Positions 25,852 to 36,610 of a DNA stretch of 64,000 nt are shown here, one piece after another. Location of the stretch: assembly GCA_002683405.1 (NCBI GenBank), contig NYTH01000050.1, positions 1-64,000 of the forward strand, read 5' to 3'. The stretch is from Salinisphaeraceae bacterium. GTDB taxonomy: Bacteria > Pseudomonadota > Gammaproteobacteria > Nevskiales > Salinisphaeraceae. Within the stretch, counting starts at the first letter, position 1; every line of letters begins with the position of its first letter. The notes under the pieces were generated by a model that was given only the letters and a program-made list of their open reading frames with translations, was not told the origin of the DNA and did not search any database. The translations under genes and the position numbers were made by a program.

Positions 25852-26621
25852 GCGCAGGCATGCAGGAGGGCGGTGACGAGCGGCCCATCGTTGAGCATCT
25901 GCTCGAGCTGCGCAATCGTCTGCTCAAGGCGATCGTGGGTGTGCTGGTGGCCTTCATTCCTCTGGCGTTCGTGGCGTCGGAGCTGTTCTCGTTCTTGTCG
26001 GGGCCGCTGACGGCGCATCTGCCCGAGGGCAGCAGCCTCATCGCCACGGAAGTGGCCGCGCCGTTTCTGACGCCCTTCAAGCTGGCGCTGCTGGTTGCGC
26101 TGGTCATCTCGATTCCCTGGGTGTTTCATCAGATCTGGGCCTTTGTCGCGCCCGGTCTTTACGCCAACGAGCGGCGGATGGTGGTGCCCCTGCTGGTCTC
26201 CAGCACGCTGCTTTTCTATTGCGGCATTGCCTTTGCCTACTACGCGGTGCTGCCGATCGTGTTCGGCTTTTTTGTCAGCGTGGCGCCGGAAGGCGTGGCG
26301 GTCATGACCGACATCAGCCGCTATCTGGATTTCGTGCTGGCCATGTTCATGGCCTTCGGGATTGCGTTTGAGGTGCCGGTGGCCATCATCCTGATCGTCT
26401 GGGCCGGCATGACGACCCCGAAACAGCTTGGCAGCTACCGGCCCTATGTGCTGGTCGGCGCTTTCGGGCTGGGCATGGTGCTGACCCCGCCAGACGTGAT
26501 CTCGCAGACGCTGCTCGCCGTGCCTATCTACCTGCTGTACGAGGTGGGCATCGTGATGGCGCGCGTCATGGTGCCGGGCATCCGCGAAGTCGAAGCGCAG
26601 CAGTCATCAACCGACGATTGA
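25848..26621 (+). CDS. tatC: Twin-arginine translocase subunit TatC
   Basis: 257 residues, six membrane helices. PIVEHLLELRNRLLKAI (9-25), FVAPGLYANERR and the late LTPPDVISQTLLAVP motif are TatC signatures. It overlaps tatB by four bases (ATGA). It recognises folded Tat substrates. Confidence 0.95.
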   Translation: MSAGMQEGGDERPIVEHLLELRNRLLKAIVGVLVAFIPLAFVASELFSFLSGPLTAHLPEGSSLIATEVAAPFLTPFKLALLVALVISIPWVFHQIWAFVAPGLYANERRMVVPLLVSSTLLFYCGIAFAYYAVLPIVFGFFVSVAPEGVAVMTDISRYLDFVLAMFMAFGIAFEVPVAIILIVWAGMTTPKQLGSYRPYVLVGAFGLGMVLTPPDVISQTLLAVPIYLLYEVGIVMARVMVPGIREVEAQQSSTDD

Positions 26622-26775
26622 CCCGCGGCGCCAGACCGGGCGTAGCCCGTTGCGTTCAGTTTCGATTCACCAATTCAGCGTTATCCTTGCGCACAAGCGC
26701 GGTCGGACCCGGCTGCGTGCCAACAATTAAATTCGGAGCAGGATCGCTCCCTATTCAGTCAGAGGAAGAGTTCCC

Positions 26776-27633
26776 ATGCACAAGCACATTGCGATCATGA
26801 CCGGGCTGGCGCTGGCAAGCGGCAGCGCGCTGGCAGACAGCAAGGCGTCGGCCGGTTTGGGCGTTGGCGTCAATCTGGGCGCAGACGTGAATCTCGGTGT
26901 CGACAGCGATCTGTCGCTGGCGCAGCAGTTCAGCAAGCTCGATGCCAATGGTGACGGCGTTATCAGCAAAACCGAAGCCAATGCCAATGCGGACCTGAAA
27001 TCCTCTTTCGCGGAGATGGACAACGGTGACGGCAAGCTGACCAAGGCCGAATTCACCAGCGGTCTCAAGGCGCGCGCCAATGCCGGTGCGGCCGGTGGCG
27101 GAAACGCCGTGGGCAACGCGCTTGGCAAGGTCGGCGGTGCCGTAAACAGCGGCGCGGAGGCCAGTGCCGACGCCGCGGCCAACGTGGGCGGCAAGGTGAA
27201 GAGTGGCGCCAAGGCCGGCGTTGAAGCCGGTGCCGATATGGCCGGCGCGGCCAAGGACAAGGCGGGCGACGCGGCCAGCGCCGTGGGCTCGGGTGCCAAG
27301 GCCGCCGGCGGTGCCGCCGTGGATGCGGGCGAGAAGGTCGGCGAAGGCGTCGGGAACCTGCTGGGCGGCGCCACCAGCGCCGGCGCCGACGTGGGCGCCA
27401 GCGTCAATCTGAGCGGCGCGCTGAAGAACCGCTTCATGGGCCTGGATGACAACAGCGACGGGATGATCAGCAAGACCGAAGCCAAGGCTGATGCCGGTGT
27501 CAGCAGCAACTTTGCGGCCGGTGATACCGACGACGACGGCATGCTGACGGACGCCGAATTCAAGGCGGCCGTAAATGCCGAAGCCGGCGCCAAGAAGGAA
27601 GGCGGCTTCCTGCGCGGCCTGTTCGGCGGCTAA
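26776..27633 (+). CDS. Exported EF-hand protein with Ala/Gly/Lys-rich central linker
   Basis: 285 residues with a signal peptide ending ALA-DS (about residue 20). Four EF-hand loops lie in two pairs: 56-67 (DANGDGVISKTE), 81-92 (first position Met, so weak), 224-235 and 250-261 (DTDDDGMLTDAE). Between the pairs, about residues 97-205 are almost only Ala, Gly, Lys, Val, Asp and Glu in short quasi-repeats (GKVKSGAKAG, AKDKAGDAA, AGEKVGEG), like LEA-type sequence. It is probably a periplasmic or secreted calcium binder; no matching full-length family known to me. Confidence 0.7.
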   Translation: MHKHIAIMTGLALASGSALADSKASAGLGVGVNLGADVNLGVDSDLSLAQQFSKLDANGDGVISKTEANANADLKSSFAEMDNGDGKLTKAEFTSGLKARANAGAAGGGNAVGNALGKVGGAVNSGAEASADAAANVGGKVKSGAKAGVEAGADMAGAAKDKAGDAASAVGSGAKAAGGAAVDAGEKVGEGVGNLLGGATSAGADVGASVNLSGALKNRFMGLDDNSDGMISKTEAKADAGVSSNFAAGDTDDDGMLTDAEFKAAVNAEAGAKKEGGFLRGLFGG

Positions 27634-27658
27634 ACTTCCGGCCCGTCCGGATGCTCGA

Positions 27659-27684
27659 GACCCCGCTCCGGCGGGGTCTTTTTT
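27659..27684 (+). terminator. Rho-independent terminator after EF-hand gene
   Basis: GACCCCGC (27659-27666) pairs exactly with GCGGGGTC (27671-27678) around TCCG, followed by six T residues. It ends the EF-hand transcript 26 bases past its stop. Confidence 0.9.
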
Positions 27685-27728
27685 GTGCGGCGGGTCTACA
27701 AGGTTTCAATCAGGGTCTTTGGCAGCAA

Positions 27729-28478
27729 ATGAATCAGTCCGAATTGCCGCAGCCGCGGCGCGTGCCGGCCCTGAGCGCCAACGACTGGATGCGGCATGGT
27801 TGGGGCCAGTTCAAGCGGTCCCCGCTGCACTGGGCACTGGTGCTGCTGGTGTTCGTGCTGTTCTATGTGCTCGTCAGTTATCTGCCCGGCGGACAGCTGC
27901 TGGGCGCCTGTCTGCAGCCGCTGATGCTTGGCGCCATCATGCTCGGCTGCCATGCGGGCAGCCGCGAGGCCTACGGGTTTCGGGTCGACGCGATGAAACA
28001 GGCCTTTGACGACAGCCGCCTGTGGCCGCTGGTCAAGCTGGGTCTGCTCGGCATTGCGGTGCAGGTGCTGGCCATATTGCCGCTGGGCCTCACGCTGGTG
28101 AACATGATGCAGTCCGGCGCCATGGCCGAGCCGGGCGCGGTGTCCCCGGCGCAGGCGCTGCTGCTGCTCGCGGTCACGCTGCCGCTGTTGCCGGCGATCA
28201 TGGCGCTCTGGTTCGCGCCGGCGCTGGTGGCGGTGGGCCGGTTGAGCCCGATCGCCGCACTCAGGACCAGCCTGACCGGCTGCTGGCGCAATCCGCTGGG
28301 TCTGTCCCTGCACGGGCTCTGGATGTTCCTGCTGCTCGTGCTCGTGGCGCTCACCTACGGCCTGGCGCTGTTTGTGGCGGCGCCGGTCATGATTGCCTCG
28401 ATCTATGCCAGCTTCGAGGATATTTTTGATCTGCGGCGGCCGGCAGAAGCCGATCGCGAACGGGTGCTGGAAGCCTGA
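27729..28478 (+). CDS. BPSS1780-family membrane protein
   Basis: 249 residues from ATG 27729. After a soluble start with the family pattern RRVPALSANDWMRHGWGQF come about five to six hydrophobic helices; the C-terminal DIFDLR segment is cytoplasmic. This looks like the BPSS1780 group of uncharacterised proteobacterial membrane proteins. No function known. Confidence 0.65.
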   Translation: MNQSELPQPRRVPALSANDWMRHGWGQFKRSPLHWALVLLVFVLFYVLVSYLPGGQLLGACLQPLMLGAIMLGCHAGSREAYGFRVDAMKQAFDDSRLWPLVKLGLLGIAVQVLAILPLGLTLVNMMQSGAMAEPGAVSPAQALLLLAVTLPLLPAIMALWFAPALVAVGRLSPIAALRTSLTGCWRNPLGLSLHGLWMFLLLVLVALTYGLALFVAAPVMIASIYASFEDIFDLRRPAEADRERVLEA

Positions 28479-28516
28479 TTGAATGGGTGGTCTGCTCACA
28501 CGGAGCGTGGAACAAC

Positions 28517-28675
28517 CGTAGGCTGGATGTAGCAAAGCGGAATCCGGCAATCCTGGCCGCTTCGTCTTCGTCACCAAAAAATTTCGCGTTAGCGCCAAAG
28601 CAGTGGCGAAACTCTTTCACAACGCAGGCAACAGGGCGCAAAAGCCGGATTCCGCCTTGCTTCATCCGGCCTACG
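28517..28675. repeat. 159-bp element with 32-bp REP-like inverted ends
   Basis: Bases 28517-28548 (CGTAGGCTGGATGTAGC...) and 28644-28675 (...CATCCGGCCTACG) are inverted copies matching at 28 of 32 positions. The pattern GTAGG..GGAT..GC....GG.ATCCGGC resembles the REP/BIME palindromes seen in many gammaproteobacteria. The 95 bases between hold no gene. This is the main content of the 359-base gap 28479-28837. Confidence 0.65.
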
Positions 28676-28780
28676 CGGGGTGCGGCTCGGCCGGGCCATA
28701 GTAACGGCATGCTGGCGGCCAGCCTGGATAGTTGAGGGTCGCGGGCTTCCAGGCAGGCTTCGAACGCTGGTGAAGCGCCC

Positions 28781-28809
28781 AAAAAAAACGCCCCGCGTGT
28801 TGCGGGGCG
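28781..28809 (-). terminator. Rho-independent terminator of the periplasmic coiled-coil gene
   Basis: On the minus strand CGCCCCGC/GCGGGGCG (eight base pairs, loop of five) is followed by eight T residues, 28 bases after the stop of the minus-strand gene at 28838. Confidence 0.9.
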
Positions 28810-28837
28810 TTGATTTCGCGGGTATTTTGCGCCGCGA

Positions 28838-29458
28838 TCAGCCGGGCGTGTTCTGCGGCATCTGGCTCTGCAGATCGCTCTTGATGGTTTCCAGCCGGGC
28901 CAGCAGCTGCTCGGTCTTGCCGTTCTGCTCCTTCATGGCCGCGACGACGGCGGTCTGAAGTTCAGAGGCGGTCTCCTGGACCTCCGGCTGCGACAGCGCC
29001 TGCTGACGGGCCTTGGCGAAGGCCATGCGGTTCTGCTGAATTTCCTGAGTGATTTCAGTGCGCTTTGCCTCGCTCAGGTCTTCGCTCTTGAGCTGCTGAG
29101 CCAGCTGATTGAGCTTCGGGCCACGCGCCTCGGCGTCGAAGCCGGCTTCCACCATCTCCGACTGAACCATCTTCTGGAAGGCCTGCTGCTGCTCGGTCAG
29201 CTCCGGATTCGCCTGCATGGCTTTCTTCCGGATGCGGGCCAGTTCTTGCACCACTTCGCGATACTCACCCACCAGTGCCTGCATCTCCGGCGAAGCGCCA
29301 CCGGCGGCCGCACCGCCGGGTCCGGCCTTCTGGAAGCCCTGGTTCTGGGCCTGGGCGGCCGGCATGGCGGCCAGCGCCAAGGTGAGAGCCAGCGCGGCGC
29401 CGAGCGCCCAGTGCATGCGGGCCGGCATTCGGCGAGTGGCTGCAGTCTTCTTGATCAT
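28838..29458 (-). CDS. Exported coiled-coil protein, unknown
   Basis: 206 residues. A basic start and hydrophobic stretch (about 17-37, ending AAQAQ) make a signal peptide. The mature part is Gln/Glu/Lys/Ala-rich, with long helical heptads (REVVQELARIRKKAM, KLNQLAQQLKSEDLSEAKR, ELQTAVVAAMKEQ), so probably a helical periplasmic protein. Its own terminator follows. No family recognised; a DUF with chaperone-like helices (Spy or OmpH style) is possible but not shown. Confidence 0.6.
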   Translation of the reverse strand: MIKKTAATRRMPARMHWALGAALALTLALAAMPAAQAQNQGFQKAGPGGAAAGGASPEMQALVGEYREVVQELARIRKKAMQANPELTEQQQAFQKMVQSEMVEAGFDAEARGPKLNQLAQQLKSEDLSEAKRTEITQEIQQNRMAFAKARQQALSQPEVQETASELQTAVVAAMKEQNGKTEQLLARLETIKSDLQSQMPQNTPG

Positions 29459-29626
29459 GAGAACTCCAATTGAAAATGTTCAAGCTGTTTGGTCGAGCAG
29501 CGCATCGCTGCGCCACCTTCCGGCCCAAATTAGCGTGGCCGGACGATCCCGGTCTGCATTCCCTCTGTATTTGTAGACAGCGCATCAGGCTAACAGTGCC
29601 ATCGGGGCACAGGCAAAACGGCCGAT

Positions 29627-30238
29627 TCAGCAAGAGGCCTTCGGGTGCCGGCGATAAGGCGATACTTCCGCGCAGTCCGTCAGGTAAAAGCGCCAGGGTA
29701 TCTGCCAGGCGAGCCGCACGCCGGTGCGTGGCCCCGAGGCGATGCGCTCGCCCAGGCGGGGCTGGTCGTTCCGGGCAAGGTGCAGAAGCCCGGCGGGGTC
29801 GCACAGATCCACGGCGTTGAACGTCCGGCCCACATCCAGCGCTGCGGTCAGCCGCGCCGGGCCACGGGCCAGATCGGCGTTGCGGCGGGCGGCGGGTCGG
29901 CGCTGGCGGGCCAGGTCCTGCCCTTCAATGATCTGCGCGGCCCGGAACAGCACGCCTGCCGCCGTCGCGCCGTCGCCGCAGCTGGCGTTCAGGCAGAAAT
30001 GCATGCCGTAGGTGAAATAAACGTAGGCATGACCGGGTGGCCCGAACAGACCCGCGTTGGCGCGTGTGCGCCCGCGATGCGCGTGGCAGGCCGGCTCGGA
30101 CTGGTGATAGGCCTCGGTTTCAACGATGCGGGCGATGCGACGCGGCTGGCCGGGCTGATCGGGCTGGCGCACGAGCAGGGCGCCCAGCAGCGCGGGCGCC
30201 AGCGTTTGCACGGGCTGGTCGAATTCGGCGCGGTCCAC
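29627..30238 (-). CDS. mpg: 3-methyladenine DNA glycosylase, AAG/MPG type
   Basis: 203 residues from GTG 30238. VETEAYHQSEPACHA holds the catalytic Glu of the mammalian-type AAG fold; HAYVYFTYGMHFCLN and ARGPARLTAALDV are conserved nucleotide-flipping and binding segments. It removes alkylated purines. A second, unrelated alkyl-base glycosylase (AlkA-like) is encoded at 59723. Confidence 0.88.
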   Translation of the reverse strand: MDRAEFDQPVQTLAPALLGALLVRQPDQPGQPRRIARIVETEAYHQSEPACHAHRGRTRANAGLFGPPGHAYVYFTYGMHFCLNASCGDGATAAGVLFRAAQIIEGQDLARQRRPAARRNADLARGPARLTAALDVGRTFNAVDLCDPAGLLHLARNDQPRLGERIASGPRTGVRLAWQIPWRFYLTDCAEVSPYRRHPKASC

Positions 30239-30279
30239 GGGGCGCAGCGCGCCGCGCGGCCTGTCGGGCTCGTCGTGAA

Positions 30280-30756
30280 TCAGCGCTGTCCGTCGGTGAA
30301 ACGCTGCATGATGGCCAGCGTCTCGTCGCTGACGTGATGTTCGATGCCCTCGGCATCGTAGCGCGCGACTTCCTCGGGTACGCCCAGCGCCTGCAGGAAT
30401 TCAAGCACCACCAGATGCCGGGCCCGGGAGGTTTCCGCCATGTCCATGCCCGCGTCGGTCAGGAAAATCGAGCGGTAGGGTTCGCTGGTCACCAGCTTCA
30501 GGTCCACCAGCCGGCGAATCATCTTCGCCACGGTGGCCTGGGTGACGCCCATGCGCTGGGCCAGTTCCACCGCGCGCGCTTCGCCCTTCAGCTCGATGAG
30601 GTCGCCGATCAACTCGACGTAGTCTTCGATGAGCTCGGTTTCGTGCGCCTTGCGCACGCCCTGGTGCTGGCGCGCCTGCTCGTCGGCATCCAGCATCTCG
30701 TCGCTGCGCCCCGAGGGGGACACGTGACTCCGCTTTGGGGGCTGCGCGTCGCTCAT
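30280..30756 (-). CDS. mntR: Manganese transport regulator MntR (DtxR family)
   Basis: 158 residues. After a charged leader, residues about 38-100 form the winged helix (ELIEDYVELIGDLIELKGEARAVELAQ, then MGVTQATVAKMIRRLVDLKLV); the C-terminal half has the metal-binding HHVSDET motif. The family represses manganese uptake when Mn is plentiful. No mntH or mntP is near. It overlaps the aroE stop by four bases. Confidence 0.8.
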   Translation of the reverse strand: MSDAQPPKRSHVSPSGRSDEMLDADEQARQHQGVRKAHETELIEDYVELIGDLIELKGEARAVELAQRMGVTQATVAKMIRRLVDLKLVTSEPYRSIFLTDAGMDMAETSRARHLVVLEFLQALGVPEEVARYDAEGIEHHVSDETLAIMQRFTDGQR

Positions 30757-31625
30757 GCGATCAGCTCGCGGGGGCGCAGGGCATCCAGCACGGGACGTGT
30801 GTCCGGTCGCGTGCCGCGCCAGATCAGGAATGCCTCGGCGGCCTGCTCGACCAGCATGCCCAGCCCGTCGGCGCGGTGTGCCACGCCCTGTTCGGCCGCC
30901 CAGGACAGAAAGGGCGTGGGCGTGTCGGCGTAAATCATGTCGTAGGCCAGCGCGCCGGAGGCGAACAGATGAAGCGGCAGATCGGGCAGGCTGCGGCGAT
31001 CACCGTCCAGCCCGGCGGACGTGGCGTTAATGACCAGGTCGAACGGTGCGTGCTCCGCGGCCTGTGCGAACCGCGTGCCCCGTATCATCCCGACCGGGGC
31101 AAAGCGCTGCGCCAGATCATCGGCCTTTTCGGCGGTGCGGTTGGCGACCACGAGACAGGACGGCCCGCTCTGCAGCAGTGCTTCCACCACGCCGCTGGCC
31201 GCGCCGCCCGCGCCCAGCAGCAGCAGGCGCTGCCCAGCCGGCTGCAAGCCCAGATTGACCGTCAGGTCGCGCAGCAGACCCGCGCCGTCGGTATTGTCGC
31301 CGGACAACCGGCCGTCGGCTTCCCGCTTGATGGTGTTCACGGCGCCGGCCGCACGGGCGCGCGGGGTCAGGCTGTCCATCAGCCGGGCCGCCTCGCCCTT
31401 GAACGGGACGGTCACGTTGGCGCCGCAGCCTCCGGCGTCGAAGAAGCGGCGGGTCGTCGCGACGAAATGGTCGCGCTCGGCCAGCAATCGGCTGTAGCGC
31501 AGAGCGCAGCCTGTCTGCTCGGCAAATAGAGCATGAATGCGAGGCGAGAGGCTGTGGGCCACCGGATTGCCGATAACCACGTATTCGTCCGGCGAATGGG
31601 CGCCCGGGCTGAGGTCAGACTTCAC
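30753..31625 (-). CDS. aroE: Shikimate dehydrogenase
   Basis: 290 residues. GNPVAHSLSPRIH (19-31) and NVTVPFKGEA with the catalytic Lys form the shikimate site; GDNTDGAGLLRDL and LLLGAGGAASGV form the NADP-binding part. It reduces 3-dehydroshikimate in aromatic amino acid synthesis. Confidence 0.92.
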   Translation of the reverse strand: MKSDLSPGAHSPDEYVVIGNPVAHSLSPRIHALFAEQTGCALRYSRLLAERDHFVATTRRFFDAGGCGANVTVPFKGEAARLMDSLTPRARAAGAVNTIKREADGRLSGDNTDGAGLLRDLTVNLGLQPAGQRLLLLGAGGAASGVVEALLQSGPSCLVVANRTAEKADDLAQRFAPVGMIRGTRFAQAAEHAPFDLVINATSAGLDGDRRSLPDLPLHLFASGALAYDMIYADTPTPFLSWAAEQGVAHRADGLGMLVEQAAEAFLIWRGTRPDTRPVLDALRPRELIA

Positions 31626-31881
31626 GGCAAGACTCGTTGATTCCTGCGAATATCCCCCGCCATGGTACAGGCCCGTGTGGGCCCGCCGTTAGCAGCACGG
31701 CGGACGGGCGGCGGAGGTTTCGACAAATCAGGCGCGACCTCCCTGTCGCTGCGCTGTGGCCCGCAGGCCGTTCCCCCCGAGGAAACTGATGATGGTCGGC
31801 CCGCCCGACGGGGCAGCCGACTATAAGCACATGATCAATATGCACTAATTGTCGCGAGTATGCCAGCCGCGGTGACCGGCC

Positions 31882-33960
<2,079 letters not shown>

Positions 33961-34017
33961 CGGCCGGCCGTCGTGCTTGCCGCATTCCGTAACTATCAAT
34001 AACCGGGAGATAGAGCC

Positions 34018-35133
34018 ATGAGTACAGCCAGCGTATTGGAGCGTTACTCGCAGGGCGCGAAAGCGCGCGAAGCGGAATTGTGCTGCCCGGTGGACTACGA
34101 CAGCAGCCTGCTCGAGCTGCTGCCGCGGGAAATCGTGGAGCGTGATTACGGCTGCGGCGATCCCTCGCGCTACGTCCGGCCCGGCGACACAGTGCTCGAC
34201 CTGGGCGCCGGTGGCGGCAAGATCTGCTACATGGCGGCGCAACTGGTGGGCGATGGCGGTCGCGTGATCGGCGTGGACATGAACGACGACATGCTCGATC
34301 TGGCGCGCCGGCACCAGGCGGCGATGGCGGAAAAGCTCGGCGGGGACCGCGTGGATTTCCGCAAGGGCTATATCCAGGATCTCGCGCTCAGCCTGACGGA
34401 AACCGAAGCCTGGCTGGCGGAGCGGCCGGTGAAAACCAGTGCCGACCTGTCGGCGCTGCACGCCTTCCAGGACGCCCAGCGGCGGGACAATCCCATGATT
34501 CCTGATCAATCGGTGGATCTGGTGGTGTCCAACTGCGTGCTCAATCTGGTGAGCGAACGCGATCGGCAGCAGATGATTCGCGAGATCCATCGCGTGCTCA
34601 AACCCATGGGCCGCGTGGCCATTTCCGACATCGTGGCCGACGAAGCCGTGCCCGCCGCGCTCAAGGCCGATCCGACGCTGTGGAGTGGCTGCATTTCGGG
34701 CGCCTTTCACGAAAAGGGATTTGCCGACGCGTTTGTTGACGCCGGCTTCGTGGGCGTGAGCTACGATAAGTGGGAAGCCACGCCCTGGCAGGTGGTCGAC
34801 GGCATCGAGTTCCGCTCGGTCACCTTGCTTGCCACGCGGCCCGACACCGTCGAGTGCCTGGATTACGGCCACGCGGTGATCTACCGCGGTCCGTTTTCCG
34901 AGGTAACCGATGACGAAGGGCACATGTTCCCGCGCGGCGAGCGGATGGCGGTCTGCGAACGGACCTTCCGGCTGCTCATGCAGGGCCCCTACCGCGATGA
35001 TTTCATCGGCATCAGCCCGCAGGAACCCGGCCAGCCGCGACCCTGGTGCGCGCCCGCCGGAACCCGCCGGCCCGCCGCGCAGACCAAGGGCGGCGAGCAC
35101 GCGCTGGAGGGCGACAGCGGCGGCTGCTGCTGA
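34018..35133 (+). CDS. arsM: Arsenite methyltransferase-like protein (ArsM family)
   Basis: 371 residues. VLDLGAGGGK is SAM motif I. Cysteines at the positions conserved in ArsM are present: ELCCP (22-23), DYGCGDPS, SNCVLNLV and SGCISGAF. The C-terminal part is longer than minimal ArsM and ends SGGCC. It would methylate As(III) with SAM. Pairing with arsS fits arsenosugar or arsenolipid formation. Confidence 0.85.
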   Translation: MSTASVLERYSQGAKAREAELCCPVDYDSSLLELLPREIVERDYGCGDPSRYVRPGDTVLDLGAGGGKICYMAAQLVGDGGRVIGVDMNDDMLDLARRHQAAMAEKLGGDRVDFRKGYIQDLALSLTETEAWLAERPVKTSADLSALHAFQDAQRRDNPMIPDQSVDLVVSNCVLNLVSERDRQQMIREIHRVLKPMGRVAISDIVADEAVPAALKADPTLWSGCISGAFHEKGFADAFVDAGFVGVSYDKWEATPWQVVDGIEFRSVTLLATRPDTVECLDYGHAVIYRGPFSEVTDDEGHMFPRGERMAVCERTFRLLMQGPYRDDFIGISPQEPGQPRPWCAPAGTRRPAAQTKGGEHALEGDSGGCC

Positions 35134-35187
35134 GCCGGTACAAGCCGCAGCGCGGGCCCGCCCGCTCCGGGTCGGCCACGCCATGCG

Positions 35188-35207
35188 CCCCGGTTGCGCA
35201 ACCGGGG
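35188..35207. promoter_or_regulatory. Perfect 20-base palindrome before ECF sigma gene
   Basis: CCCCGGTTGC/GCAACCGGGG is an exact palindrome with no loop, 44 bases upstream of the GTG start of the sigma gene and 55 bases after arsM. With no loop and no T-run it does not look like a terminator; a dimeric regulator site is possible. Confidence 0.45.
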
Positions 35208-35250
35208 TAGTGGCGTATGCTCTGATCAAGAGCTTTTCACGGTAGCCACT

Positions 35251-35841
35251 GTGAAACCCAGAACGCGGCTGGCCGCCCAACCCGAACAACTCGTCGAGTG
35301 GCTTGCGGGCATTGCCCGCGGCAACGAGCGAGACTTTCAGCAGCTGTACCGCGCTACGGCTCCGCATCTTTATGCGTTGCTGCTTCGTATACTCAAATCA
35401 GAAGAACGCGCTGAAGATGCGCTGCAGGACGCTTACGTCAAGATCTGGCAGAAAGCGGAAACCTACTCGGCCGAACGCGGCGCGCCGCTGACCTGGCTGT
35501 TGAGTGTGGCCCGCTACCGGGCGCTGGACATGCTCCGGCGCAACCGACCCGAAGTGGCGCTGCCCGAAGAGCCCGATCTTGCTGACGTGGTGCTCGCAGA
35601 CACGACCAGCGCGGGTCCGTACGAGGACAACATGACGCTGCAGGCCATGGATGCCATCGAGGCCTGCCTGGCGGATCTGCCTGAAGAGCAGCGTCAGGCG
35701 CTGCTCATGGCCTACTACGAGGGCCTGACGCACGCCGAACTGGCCAAGCGCATGGACGCGCCGCTGGGCACGGTGAAGAGCTGGGTCCGGCGCGGGCTGC
35801 TGAAATTGCGTGAGAGCCTGACCGAACGGGGGCAACGATGA
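35251..35841 (+). CDS. ECF-family RNA polymerase sigma factor
   Basis: 196 residues from GTG 35251 (VKPRTRLAAQPEQ). Region 2 spans DFQQLYRATAPHLYALLLRI to EDALQDAYVKIWQKAETY; region 4 has LPEEQRQALLMAYYEGLTHAELA and the helix-turn-helix GTVKSWVRRGL. It is the SigK/RpoE-like group whose partner anti-sigma has an RskA domain, as encoded next door with an ATGA overlap. Confidence 0.9.
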   Translation: MKPRTRLAAQPEQLVEWLAGIARGNERDFQQLYRATAPHLYALLLRILKSEERAEDALQDAYVKIWQKAETYSAERGAPLTWLLSVARYRALDMLRRNRPEVALPEEPDLADVVLADTTSAGPYEDNMTLQAMDAIEACLADLPEEQRQALLMAYYEGLTHAELAKRMDAPLGTVKSWVRRGLLKLRESLTERGQR

Positions 35842-36590
35842 CCATACACAATCAGAATGACGACGAGGCGCAGGGCCCGGGCGAGACGACGAACCAGGGT
35901 GTCGACGCGGGCGAATACGTGCTGGGCACCCTGGACGGCCGGCAGCGTCGCCTGCTGGACAGTCAGATTCATTTCGATCCCGACTTGCTGCGCGATGTGG
36001 CGTTCTGGGAAGAGCATCTGGGGCGTCTGGCGCTGCGGCTGCCGCCCGAAACGCCGCCACCCGCGGCCTGGACCGGCATCAAGAACCGGCTGGGGCTGGG
36101 CCAGTACCGGCCCAAGCTGGCGATCTGGCGCGGCTTCGCGCTGGCCGCGTCCTGCGCGGCGCTGGTGTTTGCCTCGATGCTCTACATGTATGTCGGCACC
36201 TCACCCGGTACGGCGACCGAGTCGGGCGATCAGCCGCGCCGGACCGCCTATGCCAGCCTCATCCGCGACGAAACCTACGGGGTGGGTTGGCTGATCACCG
36301 CCGGGCAGGACAAGCGGCAGCTCAAGGTCATGGCGCTCGGACACTACCAGTTGCCCGGCAGCAAGTCGCTGGAGCTGTGGCTGATCACACCGGAGCGGGT
36401 CAGCGGTCAGTCGCTGGGCCTGATTCCCGCGCGCGGCGAGGTTACCCTGCCGCTGCCGGACAACGAGGATCTCGTGCTGTCCGATCGCGCAACCTTCGCT
36501 ATCTCCATCGAGCCGGAGGGCGGCTCCCCGGTCGGCTCACCCACGGGGCAGACCATCTTCATCGCGCCGGTCAGCGCTGACGTGGGCTGA
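35838..36590 (+). CDS. Membrane anti-sigma factor with RskA domain
   Basis: 250 residues. Cytoplasmic N-terminus (about 1-90) with the sigma-binding EYVLGTLDGRQRRLLD pattern, one membrane helix at about 96-117 (FALAASCAALVFASMLYMY), and a periplasmic RskA domain with repeated WLIT/ELWLI strands. It holds the sigma factor inactive until released. No zinc HxxxCxxC motif is visible. Confidence 0.88.
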   Translation: MTIHNQNDDEAQGPGETTNQGVDAGEYVLGTLDGRQRRLLDSQIHFDPDLLRDVAFWEEHLGRLALRLPPETPPPAAWTGIKNRLGLGQYRPKLAIWRGFALAASCAALVFASMLYMYVGTSPGTATESGDQPRRTAYASLIRDETYGVGWLITAGQDKRQLKVMALGHYQLPGSKSLELWLITPERVSGQSLGLIPARGEVTLPLPDNEDLVLSDRATFAISIEPEGGSPVGSPTGQTIFIAPVSADVG

Positions 36591-36610
36591 CCCGAGCCTG
36601 ACCGACGGCG

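Noticed and set aside
31626-31881. A short open frame (31615-31845, minus) in the aroE-hemB gap
   Set aside because: No ribosome binding site, no domain, and composition unlike neighbouring genes; I see nothing supportable in this gap.
35188-35207. The perfect palindrome as a terminator of arsM
   Set aside because: It has no loop and no T-run on either strand.
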